Source: Tetragonia tetragonoides (lineage: Eukaryota; Streptophyta; Magnoliopsida; Caryophyllales; Aizoaceae). From it: a stretch of 64,000 bases of DNA. Position numbers and translations under genes: made by a program. The notes below the pieces were generated by a model. That model was not told the DNA's origin, ran no database searches, and saw only the letters and a list, made by a program, of their open reading frames with translations. Below are positions 33,076-44,810 of this stretch, in pieces (position 1 is the first letter of the stretch; the number at the start of each line of letters is the position of its first letter). The stretch covers positions 29,115,001-29,179,000 of the forward strand of contig CM076149.1 of NCBI GenBank assembly GCA_038025085.1. Direction: 5' to 3'.

Positions 33076-34627
33076 CTACTCCGTAGCTTCGGTGGTAGGG
33101 ACTGCATCTTCCATGGGCTCATCTGCCTTTGGGCCTTCCACTTCACGTTCCTTGGGAGCCCACCTCTCTCCAACCAAAGGCTCTTCTTCTTTTTCAACCT
33201 CCACTAGAGGAACGCTTGAAGAGGCTTCATGATCATTGGCCCGAATTTGGGGCTCCGCTTCCGGTTTGATAGTAATCTTGGCTAAAGCTTTCTTGGCCTT
33301 CCGGTTGAGGACACTTTTCACATGCTTAACTCCCTTTTGCTTACCCTTCCCTTTAGGATCATTAGGGTTAGAAAGCCTTAAGCTATCCTTGACCGACTGC
33401 GCCTTAAGATCACCTTGTTCAGATTTCCTGCATGCCCGACGACCCTCCGCAGTCTTACAATCCATCCAAGCTTCATAAGCCAAAGATATGGTCGTTGGGG
33501 CCTTGATGTGAGGAATAGTCCACTTAGGGCGACGATCCCATGCACACTCCCAGGATCTCACCATGCTAATTGTCAAAGCCTGTGTAGCAGGGGGAACACT
33601 ATCCTTTTGTAGGATAATTTGGCGTTTCCCATATTGACCCATGATACGGCTAGGAAATATGTAGTCAAGTTTTGAAGGCCAAGGATTTGATAATATCCCG
33701 TTTTCTTACTACATCCGATTGCGGATTTTAAGCCCCACCACTTGACAGTCCATTTTAGCAAAGGGCAAGCTTTAAGGTATCCACGCCATTCATCAATGGT
33801 AGATTCATAATAAAGTCTTCGGCGAGCCGGAAACTGCTTTGGTTGATATTTGAGCACATTTGCTGGCCTCTCAATGATGCACATGTGCTCCAAGAGCCAT
33901 ATCTAAAAAAAAAAAACCAACACAAAAACACATAAAGTTAGGTATCCATTAAATATTCGAACTTTATCAAATTCTCCAAAGCAATTATTCAGACACTCAC
34001 TTGAATGAGAAGAGGGCTTCCCGTCCATCCGCCAGGCAACGGCTCTTGTTTCTTGCGGTCCAAGCAAATTAAAGTTTCACCAAGAACAAGAGACATAGGG
34101 GTAAAATCGTTTTGAATTTGCTCAATAATTCTAAGCATACAAGTTTTACCATTATTACCTTGACCAACAAAGAGGTACCTATGCAAGAGACATAAGATAA
34201 AAGCATGTCTATAATACGTCTCATTGTGATCATCCCTTACCTTGGGAAAAAAGATATCAATCACACAATTGAGGTCTAGCTCATCACTTCTAGCAACGGA
34301 GGAGGCTTGTGTTGCGGATAGACCAAGATACCTTTTATAGTAGCCTTCAAGGTTGGCCCCGAGCCATGGAGTAGCGGGAGCTTTATCATGAGGGAATCCA
34401 AGTCTGGCGACGAATTCTTCGGGAAGAGGGCACAATTCATTATACCCGAATCTAAACACATGGAGTTTGTCATCCCAAAATTCAACGGCAGCCTCGAGAA
34501 GGTTCCAAACGATGTGAACTTGCTTCAAGTGAAAGAGAGCATTCAAGTGGAAGGGCACAAGTCTCATCCTCTCTTCGGGGCTCATAGATTGTAACCACTT
34601 GTCAAATTTAACTTCAAAGCTTGTCAT
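33076..34627 (-). pseudogene. Antisense gene 1 of the Tat element (DUF7745-like)
   Basis: Exon 1, 34627-34001, is open for 209 codons (MTSFEVKFDKWLQSMSPEER, WNLLEAAVEFWDDKLHVFRF, LCPLPEEFVARLGFPHDKAP, YRHAFILCLLHRYLF). It ends at a GTGAGT donor. The intron is about 98 bp with its AG acceptor at 33903-33904. Exon 2 runs from 33902 (IWLLEHMCIIERPAN, WTVKWWGL) to 33076, with one extra A near 33670 breaking the frame before MGQYGKRQIILQKDSVPPAT. The tail is lysine- and glutamate-rich. The layout fits the DUF7745 / plant-mobile-domain group found in plant retroelements; the function is unknown. A TATA box and a GC motif array lie upstream. Assignment to the family is from memory. Confidence 0.7.
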
Positions 34628-34727
34628 GGCTGAAATCTAAATCAATAGGGAGGTTTCTCTCTCTAAAAAGCTCTCTATTGCTAGCAAATTATGAAGGTGA
34701 TGTCCCAAAACCGGACTAACCCAAGGC

Positions 34728-34734
34728 TTATATA
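34728..34734 (-). promoter_or_regulatory. TATA box of antisense gene 1
   Basis: On the minus strand TATATAA in the context GAGCCCTATATAAGCC, about 100 bases before the ATG at 34627 and about 45 bases after the GC-rich array. Confidence 0.6.
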
Positions 34735-34774
34735 GGGCTCGCACGAAAAAGGCGAAAAATAAGGCAACCCGCCA

Positions 34775-34985
34775 AAAAAGGGCTTCAGCGGCCCATGGGA
34801 CAGCCGCTGAAGGCTCAGCGGCCCCAATAGAGCAACAATGGCCCAGCCGTTGAGCTTCAGCGGCCAGACACAGAGCCTCAGCGGCCCAACCGCTGAGCTT
34901 CAGGGGCCCAGCCGCTGAGTCTAGCGGCCCTCATTTTCGCCCCCGCTCTTTCGCGTCAGCCGCTGAATGCCTCCCTTTGGCCGCC
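34775..34985. repeat. GGCCGCTGA/TCAGCGGCC array upstream of antisense gene 1
   Basis: About ten copies of the motif alternate in orientation (CTTCAGCGGCCCA, CAGCCGCTGAAGG, CTCAGCGGCCCC, GCTTCAGCGGCCAGA, CCGCTGAGCTTCAGG, CAGCCGCTGAGT, GTCAGCCGCTGAATG). The same family is in the LTRs and at 44205-44395. Confidence 0.75.
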
Positions 34986-35443
34986 GGGCCATTTTCTCGA
35001 GACAACCATTTTCTATACGGTTTTGGACACTTTCCTTAACGGTTTTGGACTCCAATTTGGCTCAATTTCCTATTTTCAATATTATTTCTATTTTCTATTA
35101 TTTCCTTATTATTTGGAAGCTCCACAATTTCCTTATTCTTTTTTGGATGATTATCATCTTTTCTTTTTTATTAACCCCTTTTACTTACTTATTTCATTTC
35201 ATTTTTGCATCCCTTTCCTTTTTCATTTTTTTTAGGTGGGATAGGGTACACCGAATGTTTAATTTTGACTTTTTGGCTGTACCACTTTTTTTTTGCTACA
35301 TGGCTATTACTTGCGCTTTTGCTTGACTACCTGTGCATTCGCATTAGCATAATTATATGCAGGGACCAATAAATAAGCAATATTTACAAGAAAAAGTCCG
35401 AATGTTTGTTCAATACAAATGTTCAAATGTTCAAAAATGTATT
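34986..35443. other. Spacer between the two antisense genes
   Basis: T-rich sequence; open frames here encode only phenylalanine-rich low-complexity peptide. No feature is supported. Confidence 0.4.
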
Positions 35444-37204
35444 TCATACAAATACATTATTATAAAAATCATCACCCGCATCAGCATCCGTACGGAGCAC
35501 CTCAAAGTGATCCTCCGACCGCCGCGGCTCGTCGCCAAAGATCGACGCTGCCAACTGGCTAGGGTCGAAGGAGGAATGTCGGGCAGGCTCCCGATACGAG
35601 CACCCCTCCCCAGCATAACTCGAATCATACCCCCACAAAGAACGAGGAGGCATGGTAGGCATCATAGGAGCAGGGACAGGGCGTTGGTAGTAAAGACCGC
35701 CATAAGAAGGATACCCCGCATACCGGGATAAGAAGGAAACATCGGCATAGGAATAGGAGTAGGCTCCACAAATGGAGTCATCCTACTCCCACCAGGACGG
35801 TCCGTCCGATGCACAGGCTCTCTCTCTCTCTCCTAGGACTCTCCTTACGAGGGCTCCTCTCGCGCGAAGGGCTGTGCTCGTCGGAGCTCACGACCTTATC
35901 ATCCGACAATACCACGTGTCATGACCAATGAGGAAGGGGTCGACGATATTCAACCTCTAGCCCACCATATATATAAGATACATTTCTCAAAGCCTGTAAC
36001 TTTGAAAATGCAAATTCAAGCGTACCTTGTCCAAGTCAGCTCTTGAGCAAGTACCCCTCGAAAGAGCTCGGAATATCCAAGACTTCATAGCATGAACCAT
36101 CTTGAAGACCTTCCCGGTCTGCTCACGGTCAAGATACGCAAAGAAAAGTCAGTACAGGCATACAAAATGGTAAAGTATCACCCAAATTGGTAAAGTTACG
36201 AATTTACCCCTGGATGCCCAACAGGAAGAGGAAGACCCTGGATGTTCCTCATCAAGGTCCTCCGTCATGGGGACTTCCCCCCAACACTCCTTCCCGCAAT
36301 AGTCCCGACCTCGGACCCGCATATCCGGGATATCCACATTGATGGCGTCAACCCGAGGCTCCTACAAAGCAAAGTAAGTTAGCATCCAACAAAACAAGAA
36401 AGGCATAGAATATCAAATATTAAATTCTTACCTTCAAACCCACAAATGAAGGCATGAGGCGATCACGGCGGAACTGCTCATAGTGCCCCGCAAGGTCCTC
36501 CGCAGGCTCCCTCAAATACCGCATAGCATCTGAGCCCACCATGGCCTCCGCAACCTGCTCGCGAGACAAGCACCTCACCAAGAACATGGTCGAGGGAGGA
36601 TCCGAGGGAATCCTCGGGCCCTACACGTCAGGATAAACCTGACGGAAAATTCGCTCTCCTAAATACCACTCAAAAGAGAACGGACCCGCAATCAGGATCC
36701 TCTGGCGGTCGACTACCCTAGATGCTAGGATAGCATCCAAAGTCAAACCATGATACTTCGCCCATGAGAAGTAGTCAATCTACACAAGCATGCAACATAA
36801 GATATTCCCACACCAAGAAGTACAATCCATGCAAAGAGCAAAGCTACAGTACCTTGTGCCAATCTAGGCGCAGGAGGGCCGCCCTATACTGCTGAAGAGT
36901 CTGGAAAGGCACGGGACCCCTATGACGCCATGCCCTGCAAACCGGGAAGTCTAACTCCCAGCCTGTAGGCGCCATGTCCGGGAAATGCTCAAAAAACCAA
37001 GGCGACATGAAAACATGAAATTAAGCACCGCACACTTAAATCATACAAATCACCAAAACATATACAAAAAGCAAAACGCACCTGCAAAACCTTCCAAAAA
37101 CCACACAAGGCAAGCAAACCGCATGCATCTCAAGAGGTTTGGAATAGCCCGGCAACCCCCAGTTGTACTCTCTCACCCTCTCCCAATCCAACAAGCTCGG
37201 GAGG

Positions 37205-38669
37205 TGATAGCCTCCGCAAGTATACAGATTTTATCGAGTAGTATAAAATATTATCGTATCCACAGGGAGCTAGTATATCCAAGTATTAAGTTTCCTCAAA
37301 TGTAAAACAAGCTAAGCAGTTCGAATTGGATTTTTGTTGTTTCAAACCAAGAAACTAAAGCGAATAAAATTACGAAAGTCTAGCAAGATAAAAAGATCTA
37401 GGGTTGACTTCACTTAACTAGATTACTTGATGCGATAGATAAACTCAACTAGCATGTCAATGTCAATCGTTGCAAGGACGGATAAAGAAGCCTAAACCTT
37501 CTCTCGAAGCGATAAAGGCAAACTCAATGTAAACTTAACTACCTATTCTCATGGAGTCAAGTAACAATCAAGAGCATGAAGAACGAAAATCAATCCAAAG
37601 CCCACAAGATATTCTAACCTACTTTCGTGATTAGGCAATCAAGATGATTATTCGAAGTCCGACAATTAGCATTCCCCTTTTGATTTTATACAAATCATGC
37701 AAGTATTCAAAACCCTCTTTCAAGATTTATGAATAACAATAAGAAAACAAATAATCACGTGCAACAATTCAACAAACATGCTAGCATCAATTTATCAAGA
37801 CATCAAATAACCGAAATTAAGCTTCATCAACCCTAGAATAAGAAAATTAGCTACTCATGATTAAAGAAACTAATAAGAAAATGATAAGAATCAAACTAAA
37901 CATGAATTAGCAAACTCAAAGAAATAACAATCATAAACTAATGGATTAAAACTAAAAGCAATTGAGAGGGGGAAGAGAGAGAGTAGAGATGAGAGATAAA
38001 CCAAAAGCTTCAATTGGAATTGCCCAAAGCTTGAACTTGTTCTTCACAATTGCAAATAAAACTAGAGAATTTGAGAGTAACCTAAGTGCTTAATTTAAAC
38101 TCTAAGCTATTCTAATGGAGTAGAGAGAGATGATGGATGGATGGATGGTGAGATGAGAGAGAGAAAAAGAGAGGGAGAGAAGCCCTTTTAAAAGCCTATA
38201 CACGTTTAATCTAATAGGAGAAAAGAAGAGGAAAGGTCTCTTTTCGATTATGCATAAATCGCACAGGAGCATGATCGTGCCCACATTGGCATGATGATGC
38301 TTGCTCTTTTCTTCATGATTTTCGGCTGCTGACATTCCCATATGACGAAGCACGATCATGCCTATTGGAAGCATGGTCATGCACTGTAGAAAACTCCAAG
38401 ACATCACGTTTCTAGCCTCTCTTTTCATTCCAACTTCGATTCCTTCTTCTTTGCTTCTTCTCTTTACACTCCAAAGCCCATCTTGATTCCAATTGCACAT
38501 TTGAGCTCCAAAATGATCCTAAAATCACATTAAACGCACAAACATACCAAAGTAGTGATCCTCATCATAAATGAATAAAAATCCAATTATAAACGAGAAT
38601 ACTCTCACAAATATAGGACGGGTGAGTTCATATATACCATGAAAATCAACACTATTTAGGCACTCATCA
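37205..38669 (-). repeat. Athila-like 3' LTR
   Basis: 1465 bp, about 2-3 percent different by eye from the partner LTR. It is the 3' LTR because the polypurine tract adjoins it on the minus strand. Confidence 0.9.
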
Positions 38670-38690
38670 AACTCCCCCAAACTTGAACCT
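38670..38690 (-). promoter_or_regulatory. Athila-like polypurine tract
   Basis: On the minus strand CAAGTTTGGGGGAGTT runs directly into the LTR start TGATGAGTGCC. It primes plus-strand DNA synthesis. Confidence 0.8.
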
Positions 38691-40379
38691 TTGCTTGTCC
38701 CCAAGCAAAACAAGTCAAGGCACAGAAACGGGGAACAAAAGTCAAGAGATCACCTTCTCAAATTTAATTTTAAAAGCAACATCGAATCCAAAAGAATCAA
38801 CCCAAGCCAAGAACAAAAATCTCAAAGCCATTCGAATTCACATAGCACATCTTGTAATCACGATTCAAAACATCAAAATCTTACCACAATACCCACTCTT
38901 GAATATAACATAGTAAAGTAAATAGACCCTCACTTTAGATAAGTGGACACTCGCACTCAAGTGTTTAAAATTGACAATCCAAGTGGGTTTCACTGAATAC
39001 TCATCTCAAAAATCACGATTTACCATAAGCTCACCAATCGTCTCACATCTCCTCCGCTAAGGACAACAGAAATCAACGAGGCAAGAGGACTTTCAAAGAT
39101 TGTAACGTAGGCTTAGGGTAAAGGGTAGGACAAATTCATTCGGATAGTTGGCTAAAGATGTCATGAAACTAGTGGAGCAAAAATCATTAATTCACGCCAT
39201 GCATGAAGGTAAACAATGTGGAACTCCGACCAACAAAAACAACATCTAACCAATATCACCAAACTATAATGAAATACTCTTCATTGAAGCACAACTTTCA
39301 AGAATTCAACCTTTTTGTTCTCTTTTTTTTTCTTTTCCCTCTCGAGAACTTTTTCTGATTTTTTTTTTTTTTTTTTTTTTTTGGAACCAAACCATGAATT
39401 TCAACCATCATTCCAACAGCTTACACAAACTACGGAGTTACACATTGTGAAATGTAACATAAACTCCAAAGTTAATCCCTACTCCACAAGTCTCATGACA
39501 CAAGCGTTAAACATGGTTTTTCCGGTCAAAGGGCTTGTAATGCAGGTGAAAGCAAAGAATAGGCAAAGCTCAAAGTGGTTCACAAAGGATAAAATGCCAA
39601 GGTAGGCTTATTTGGCTAAGTGAGCTAAAAATTCAAAGAATGCCTCAATCATACTCGTTCAATCAACGCCAAGTGCGGATTCGATGGAGAAAAGAGAAAT
39701 GAATTCTCTCTGGAGAGGTTGAGAAACCTCTCCCCAAGGTGAGTTCTAGAAACCAATGACTAAGAGAGAGTTCCACACATCAAAGACAAAATAGACCGTA
39801 GTGATGCACGGTCTTCAAGGCTCAAAACTCACGGGTCAATTTGCTCTATCCAACTCAACTATACAACATTCAAGAGTCATCATCAAGCATGCCAACAAAC
39901 CATGAATCGCAACAACAATCAAGCTATGTAATTCTTAGACTCAAACACATTTGCACAAGAACAAGAGTCAATCCTTTTGATTTTCACAATAAAACAAGAA
40001 TCATCATCGAAGGATCACATCTCACATGTTTTTTTTTTTTTTTTGTGGAATTTTCTTTGTTCTATTTTTTTTGTTTTTTTTTTTATGCACGCAAAATGAA
40101 AACAAAAACTATATGTAAAAAAATCAAAAATAAAAGAAAGAAAAAATTGAAAAACTAATCTAAAAAATGCAAAATAAATAAAACAAAAAACTATATGCAA
40201 TGCTATTCACATTTCACAAAACGTCATTAAAATCACCTCTCCCAAACTTGAAACGAACATTGTCCCCAATGTGAGAAAAGACAATAGTATAGAGGGAAAG
40301 GGAGGAGAGAAAACTCACGGAGCCTCGCCGAACGGGATGAAGAGGTCGGAAAAGTATTGTTGACTCATAATCATCACAC
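38691..40379 (-). other. Athila-like interior without a gene
   Basis: AT-rich sequence with T runs at 39359-39382 and 40029-40044. Frames on either strand are short and of low complexity. In a complete Athila element this side would hold pol and the env-like region; none remains. Confidence 0.55.
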
Positions 40380-40946
40380 TCACATACCCATTTTGACTTG
40401 CATCAAAAAGTGCATCAAATCATTTTGGTATAGTGGTGGTGCTCTTCTTTCTCTTTCATTCATCATCCTCTCCATGAATTGATCATAACAAGCTAATGCC
40501 TGTAGCATTTTGTCAAAGGCACTTGCAAACATCTCAAAAGAACACAAGTTAGAGATCATTATCACAAAGAAATAATAAATAGTCAACGACCTCTTTAACT
40601 TGTCAAATGCCCTTGAAAAGTCAAAATGGCAAGATGAAGCTTCCCACATACTAATATCATGATTATCCCCATAAATCTCGTTAGCCTTGTCACCTATGAT
40701 ATGCTCATAAACCCGGTGCATACAAAAATCATGAATCTCTAATACATCATTGGATTTCACATATGCAAATCCAATCGAGTTATCCAGATGGGAATTAATA
40801 TGAGGATGCACAATTATTGAAAGTGGCATGCTTATGAATTTGGGGGGAAATGAATGATGATGCTCAATATCGCCAAACTTATTCTCAACCAACTCATTAC
40901 CAAACTCATGGTCAATGCAATATTTAGATGAACACAAATTATCCAT
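40380..40946 (-). CDS. Athila-like internal ORF B, unknown
   Basis: An open frame of 188 codons (MDNLCSSKYCIDHEFGNELV, VHPHINSHLDNSIGFAYVKS, SLTIYYFFVIMISNLCSFEM, ending LMHFLMQVKMGM). A hydrophobic stretch lies at residues 125-140 and a charged MMNERERRAP segment near the end. No RT, protease or integrase signature is present and I do not recognise the family. Its survival without stops in a low-divergence element suggests that it is or was translated. Confidence 0.5.
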   Translation of the reverse strand: MDNLCSSKYCIDHEFGNELVENKFGDIEHHHSFPPKFISMPLSIIVHPHINSHLDNSIGFAYVKSNDVLEIHDFCMHRVYEHIIGDKANEIYGDNHDISMWEASSCHFDFSRAFDKLKRSLTIYYFFVIMISNLCSFEMFASAFDKMLQALACYDQFMERMMNERERRAPPLYQNDLMHFLMQVKMGM

Positions 40947-41021
40947 AGAATTGATTTAAGCCTCTATCATTGTCAAGTGAGAGGCAACCGAATCAACTTT
41001 AGAGCACAATTGGTCTATTAA

Positions 41022-41369
41022 TTATTGTTGCTCCTCATTGATCTTTTGTTGCTCCACAATGAATTGCTCAGAAAAGGTTTCCAAGTTGGACTTGGGTTGA
41101 TGAGGGGGCAAGGGAGTTTGGTAATCGCCATAGAAGGAATTAGGATAACCCATATTACCAAAATTGTGGTCCTGGCAATAAGGATCATATTCGTCACTCT
41201 GGTAATGGTAATCAAATTGACATTCATTAGAATTATAACCAACATATCCATTCCAATCATATGAGGCATTGGACATATCACATTCATTCGCATTCACATA
41301 GTTATCACAAGTATAACCATATGTACTTGAATCATAATCATCATATCCCCCATGATGCCAAGAAGACAT
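41022..41369 (-). CDS. Athila-like internal ORF A, tyrosine/asparagine/aspartate-rich
   Basis: A 115-codon frame close to the PBS, MSSWHHGGYDDYDSSTYGYT and on through YDWNGYVGYNSNECQFDYHY, ending QKINEEQQ. It is rich in Tyr, Asp, Asn and Cys, a composition seen in low-complexity or disordered binding regions. It may be the remnant of a gag-type ORF because of its position. The frame may continue past the stop into the next region. No family is recognised. Confidence 0.5.
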   Translation of the reverse strand: MSSWHHGGYDDYDSSTYGYTCDNYVNANECDMSNASYDWNGYVGYNSNECQFDYHYQSDEYDPYCQDHNFGNMGYPNSFYGDYQTPLPPHQPKSNLETFSEQFIVEQQKINEEQQ

Positions 41370-41439
41370 GAAGAAATCAAAGCAAGTAAGACATGAGTGC
41401 TTAGTCTAGCTAATTCAAGAAACTCCTAATATTGGAATA

Positions 41440-41467
41440 AAGCTCCCCGGCAACGGCGCCAAAAACT
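41440..41467 (-). promoter_or_regulatory. Athila-like primer binding site
   Basis: On the minus strand TGGCGCCGTTGCCGGGGAGC lies five bases after the 5' LTR end. This is the classic site of Athila-type plant Ty3/gypsy elements. Confidence 0.85.
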
Positions 41468-42933
41468 TGATAGCCTCCGCAAGTATACGGATTTTATCGA
41501 GTAGTATAAAAGATTATCGTATCCACAGGGAGCTAGTATATCCAAGTATTAGGTTTCCTCAAATGTAAAACAAGCTAAGCAGTTCGAATTGGATTTTTGT
41601 TGTTTCAAACCAAGAAACTAAAGCGAATAAAATTACAAAAGTCTAGCAAGATAAAAAGATCTAGGGTTGACTTCAGTTAACTAGATTACTTGATGCGATA
41701 GATAAACTCAACTAGCATGTCAATGTCAATCGTTGCAAGGATGGATAAAGAAGCCTAAACCTTCTCTCGAAGCGATAAAGGCAAACTCAATGTAAACTTA
41801 AATCCCTATTCTCATGGAGTCAAGTAACAATCAAGAGCATGAAGAATGAAAATCAATCCAAAGCCCACAAGATATTCTAATCTAATTTCGTGATTAGGCA
41901 ATCAAGATGATTATTCGAAGTCCGACAATTAGCATTCCCCTTTCGATTTTATACTAATCATCCGAGTATTCAAAACCCTCTTTCAAGAATTATGAAAAAC
42001 AATAAGCAAATAAATAATCATGTGCAACAATTCAACAAACATGCTAGCATCAATTTATCAAGACATCAAATAATCCAAATTAAGTTTCATCAACCCTAGA
42101 ATAAGAAAATTAGCTACTCATGATTAAAGAAACTAATAAGCAAATGATAAGATTCAAACTAAACATGAACTAGCAAACTCAAAGAAATAACAATCATAAA
42201 CTAATGGATTAAAACTAAAAGCAATTGAGAGGGGGAAGAGAGAGAGTAGAGATGAGAGATAAACCCAAAAGCTTCAATTGGAATTAGCAAAAGCTTGAAC
42301 TTGTTTTTCACAATTGCAAATAAAACTAGAGAATTTGAGAGTAATCTAAGTGCTAAATTTAAACTCTAAGCTATTCTAATGGAGTAGAGAGAGATGATGG
42401 ATGGATGGATGGTGGGATGAGAGAGAGAAGAAGAGAGGGAGAGAAGCCCTTTTATAAGCCTATACACGTTTAATCTAATGGGAGAAAAGAAGAGGAAAGG
42501 TCTCTTGTCGATTATGCATAAATCGCACAGGAGCATGATCGTGCCCACATTGGCATGATCATGCTTGCTCTTTTCTTCAATATTTTTGGCTATGGACATT
42601 CCCATATGACGAAGCACGATCATGCCTATTGGAAGCATAGTCATGCACTGTAGAAAACTCCAAGACATCACGTTTCTAGCCTCTCTTTTCATTCCAACTT
42701 TGATTCCTTCTTCTTTGCTTCTTCTCTTGACACTCCAAAGCCCATCTTGATTCCAATTGCACATTTGAGCTCCAAAATGATCCTAAAATCACATTAAACG
42801 CACAAACATACCAAAGTAGTGATGCTCATCATAAATGAATAAAAATCCAATTATAAAAGAGAATACTCTCACAAATATAGGACGGATGAGTGCATATATA
42901 CCATGAAAATCAACACTATTTAGGCACTCATCA
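41468..42933 (-). repeat. Athila-like 5' LTR
   Basis: 1466 bp, partner of 37205-38669. It directly adjoins the PBS on the minus strand. Confidence 0.9.
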
Positions 42934-43821
42934 GGAGGTAAATAGCATGGATACGCTCCCCCTTGTCACCAAAGATAGTAGTGGCAAGGAGGTTGGCGAT
43001 GAACATCCTCGCCTTCTGCTCCACCGAGGTATTTCTCTTGTACCTCGGGTCCTTCAAAGAAGTAAAGAGCTCGCTATAGGAACGATAATGGTGATCCCAA
43101 GTGTTCCCCCAAGGGCCGAACAGCTCCACCATCTCCGTCTTACATTTTCAAATGGAAACGTCATAGACAATTGGCGTACCCATGCAAGGTACCCCGATCA
43201 ACATAGCAAACTCCAAAGGACTGATCATCATCTCCCCATTAGGGAAGTGGAACGTGTTGGCAGTATCCCAAAAATGCTCCAAGGACAAACGGACAATACA
43301 CCTCTTGACTCGCTCAACCGAGTCCGCCGCTTTCAAAAGGGGCCCAAACTCCGCACCCAAAACCGCATCCTGCACCTCTTTGGGCAAGATCTTAAAAAGT
43401 TTCACCGAAGAGCCATAGTTACCATGGGGCTTTAAATTCCTGTCGGGTTCCTATGATCAATTCGCAATCTCTTAGATTCACATTTCAATCAGATGTTCAA
43501 TCCTAGGCATGTTTCTAAGTTCGTTCAAGCCGCGCAAGGTCACATGCGCTACAAACTTGACAATTGCATACAATTTCTACGCAAATTCTACTCATGGCAA
43601 AGCATATAAACTAAGATTCAATGCATGAAACTATGAATTCAAAGTTTGAGGCTTACCACGATCTTGAAAGCCCGAGAAAACAAGTGAGTCGCCGGTCGAA
43701 AAAGCAACTCCGATCGATCCCAAACAATGTTGGGCATCCTATCCGACCGCGTGTATCGATCTTGAGGAAAAGCCACATGATGCTTCCTCTTTGAAGGCTT
43801 CACATGAGATCGAAAAGCCAT

Positions 43822-44204
43822 GGTGAAGATATCAATTTTCTCAACCTCCTCCCGGGCCTCGGTCCTCCTACTCCTATTTCCTTGCCAATTTTGGAGCCAT
43901 GAAGAAGAATGAACATGCTAGCAAGAACAAACAAGCAAAGATGGAGAAATTTGGGATTTTCTCTCTCCAAGGGTTTCAAAAACCCACTCTCAAATTCACT
44001 CCAAATTTGTAAGAAATCACAAATAAACTTCAAATTATGCAAAGATTATGCAAAAGCAAGCAAATGCAAGCAAAAAGGAGCAAATTTGAGCAAAAAATGA
44101 AGATTGGGCAACAATGGAGGTAGAGAGAGAGAGTCTCGAATTTTTGGGGAAGAAATGACCCAAAATTCGGTTCCCCCAAAAATTAACCCCATCCGCGCCT
44201 CTGA
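43822..44204 (-). other. Upstream region of antisense gene 2
   Basis: Sequence between the GC motif array and the ATG at 43821. On the minus strand it is T-rich with repeated TTTGCTTGCATTTGC phrases. No clear TATA box is seen. Confidence 0.4.
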
Positions 44205-44395
44205 ACCGGCCCAGCGGCCCGGTTCAGGGCCGCCCAGGCTCAGCGGCCCAGCCGCTGGCCCTAGCGGCCGGGCCGGGCGGCCCCTCTGAGCACCTCCGCA
44301 CCGCTAGTTGAGCCGCTGAGTGGGCCCGATAAGGCCGCCCAGCGCTCAGCGGCCCTGCACATGGCCGCTGAACCGCTTTTCTCTTCCGCCTCTCA
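44205..44395. repeat. GGCCGCTGA/TCAGCGGCC array upstream of antisense gene 2
   Basis: Copies include CCCAGCGGCCCGG, GCTCAGCGGCCCAGCCGCTG, CCTAGCGGCCGGGCC, TGAGCCGCTGAGTGG, GCTCAGCGGCCCTG and GGCCGCTGAACCGC. It is the third location of this motif family within the Tat element. Confidence 0.75.
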
Positions 44396-44690
44396 CGGGG
44401 TGGGCCCGCAAGTTCAAATTTCGCGCGGGATTGCATTTCTCGACCGTTAGAAGCCCGGGAGATTCGGGCATGTCACCCAAAATGACTCTTTTGCCCCCAC
44501 AGCTTGGTTTCCTATCCTAGGGACCCGGTATTAGTTACTTTTCGCAGGCACAGGCATTCCATCTAATTTTCGCAGGCACAAGCACTTTATTCTATTTTTG
44601 CAGGCACAATTTTCCAAGACACCGGCATTACTAAAGTAGAGCTACGCAACGCTCTTTGACGTTGAGGCTATTAAAATTAGTGTCACGATG

Positions 44691-44722
44691 GCACTGCAAC
44701 GCCCGATGGTGATGGTAATGGA
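44691..44722 (+). repeat. Internal copy of the LTR 5' segment
   Basis: GCACTGCAACGCCCGATG and the next 14 bases repeat, with one or two changes, the sequence at 44842-44874 inside the 3' LTR, 150 bp away. The same phrase is in the 5' LTR near 21335. Confidence 0.75.
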
Positions 44723-44810
44723 TCACGCTCTTTTCGAAAAAACACTGCAGGCATTTTTTAGCAAATACTTTGACCTTCGCTTTTACAAGCTCGGTCAAAG
44801 TGGGAGCTTC

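Larger units (their letters stand above)
37205..42933 (-). mobile_element. Athila-like non-autonomous LTR retrotransposon
   Basis: The LTRs at 37205-38669 and 41468-42933 both run TGATAGCC...CTCATCA in the plus reading. The element is flanked by GGAGG on both sides (37200-37204 and 42934-42938), an exact 5 bp duplication. On the minus strand the LTR at 41468 is followed by TGGCGCCGTTGCCGGGGAGC, the PBS typical of Athila-type elements, and a purine tract AAGTTTGGGGGAGTT precedes the LTR at 38669. The interior (2.8 kb) has two ORFs but no protease, RT or integrase, so it depends on another element. Confidence 0.92.
35444..43821 (-). pseudogene. Antisense gene 2 of the Tat element (plant mobile domain), split by an LTR element
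   Basis: The start at 43821 gives MAFRSHVKPSKRKHHVAFPQ; exon 1 ends at 43657 (GTAAGC donor). Exon 2, from about 43439 to 42934, reads KLFKILPKEVQDAVLGAEFG, MMISPLEFAMLIGVP and MFIANLLATTIFGDKGERIH. The exon is cut by the Athila-like insertion and continues at 37204-37082 with LPSLLDWERVREYNWG. Further exons with GT/AG borders lie at about 36965-36853, 36779-36432 (IDYFSWAKYHGLTLD, SFEWYLGERIFRQVYPD then a TAG) and 36362-36208. A terminal piece lies at 35665-35444 (ends DADAGDDFYNNVFV). The sequence matches the plant mobile domain (aminotransferase-like) family, host versions of which act in silencing; its role in an element is unknown. The reading phase from exon 1 to exon 2 is unresolved. 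Confidence 0.72.

Noticed and set aside
37205..42933. Athila-like pair as solo LTRs of two separate elements
   Set aside because: Exact GGAGG duplication at the outer borders, plus PBS and polypurine tract at the inner borders, show one element.
43909..44289. Short plus-strand ORFs near the GC array
   Set aside because: No homology; they lie in the promoter side of antisense gene 2.
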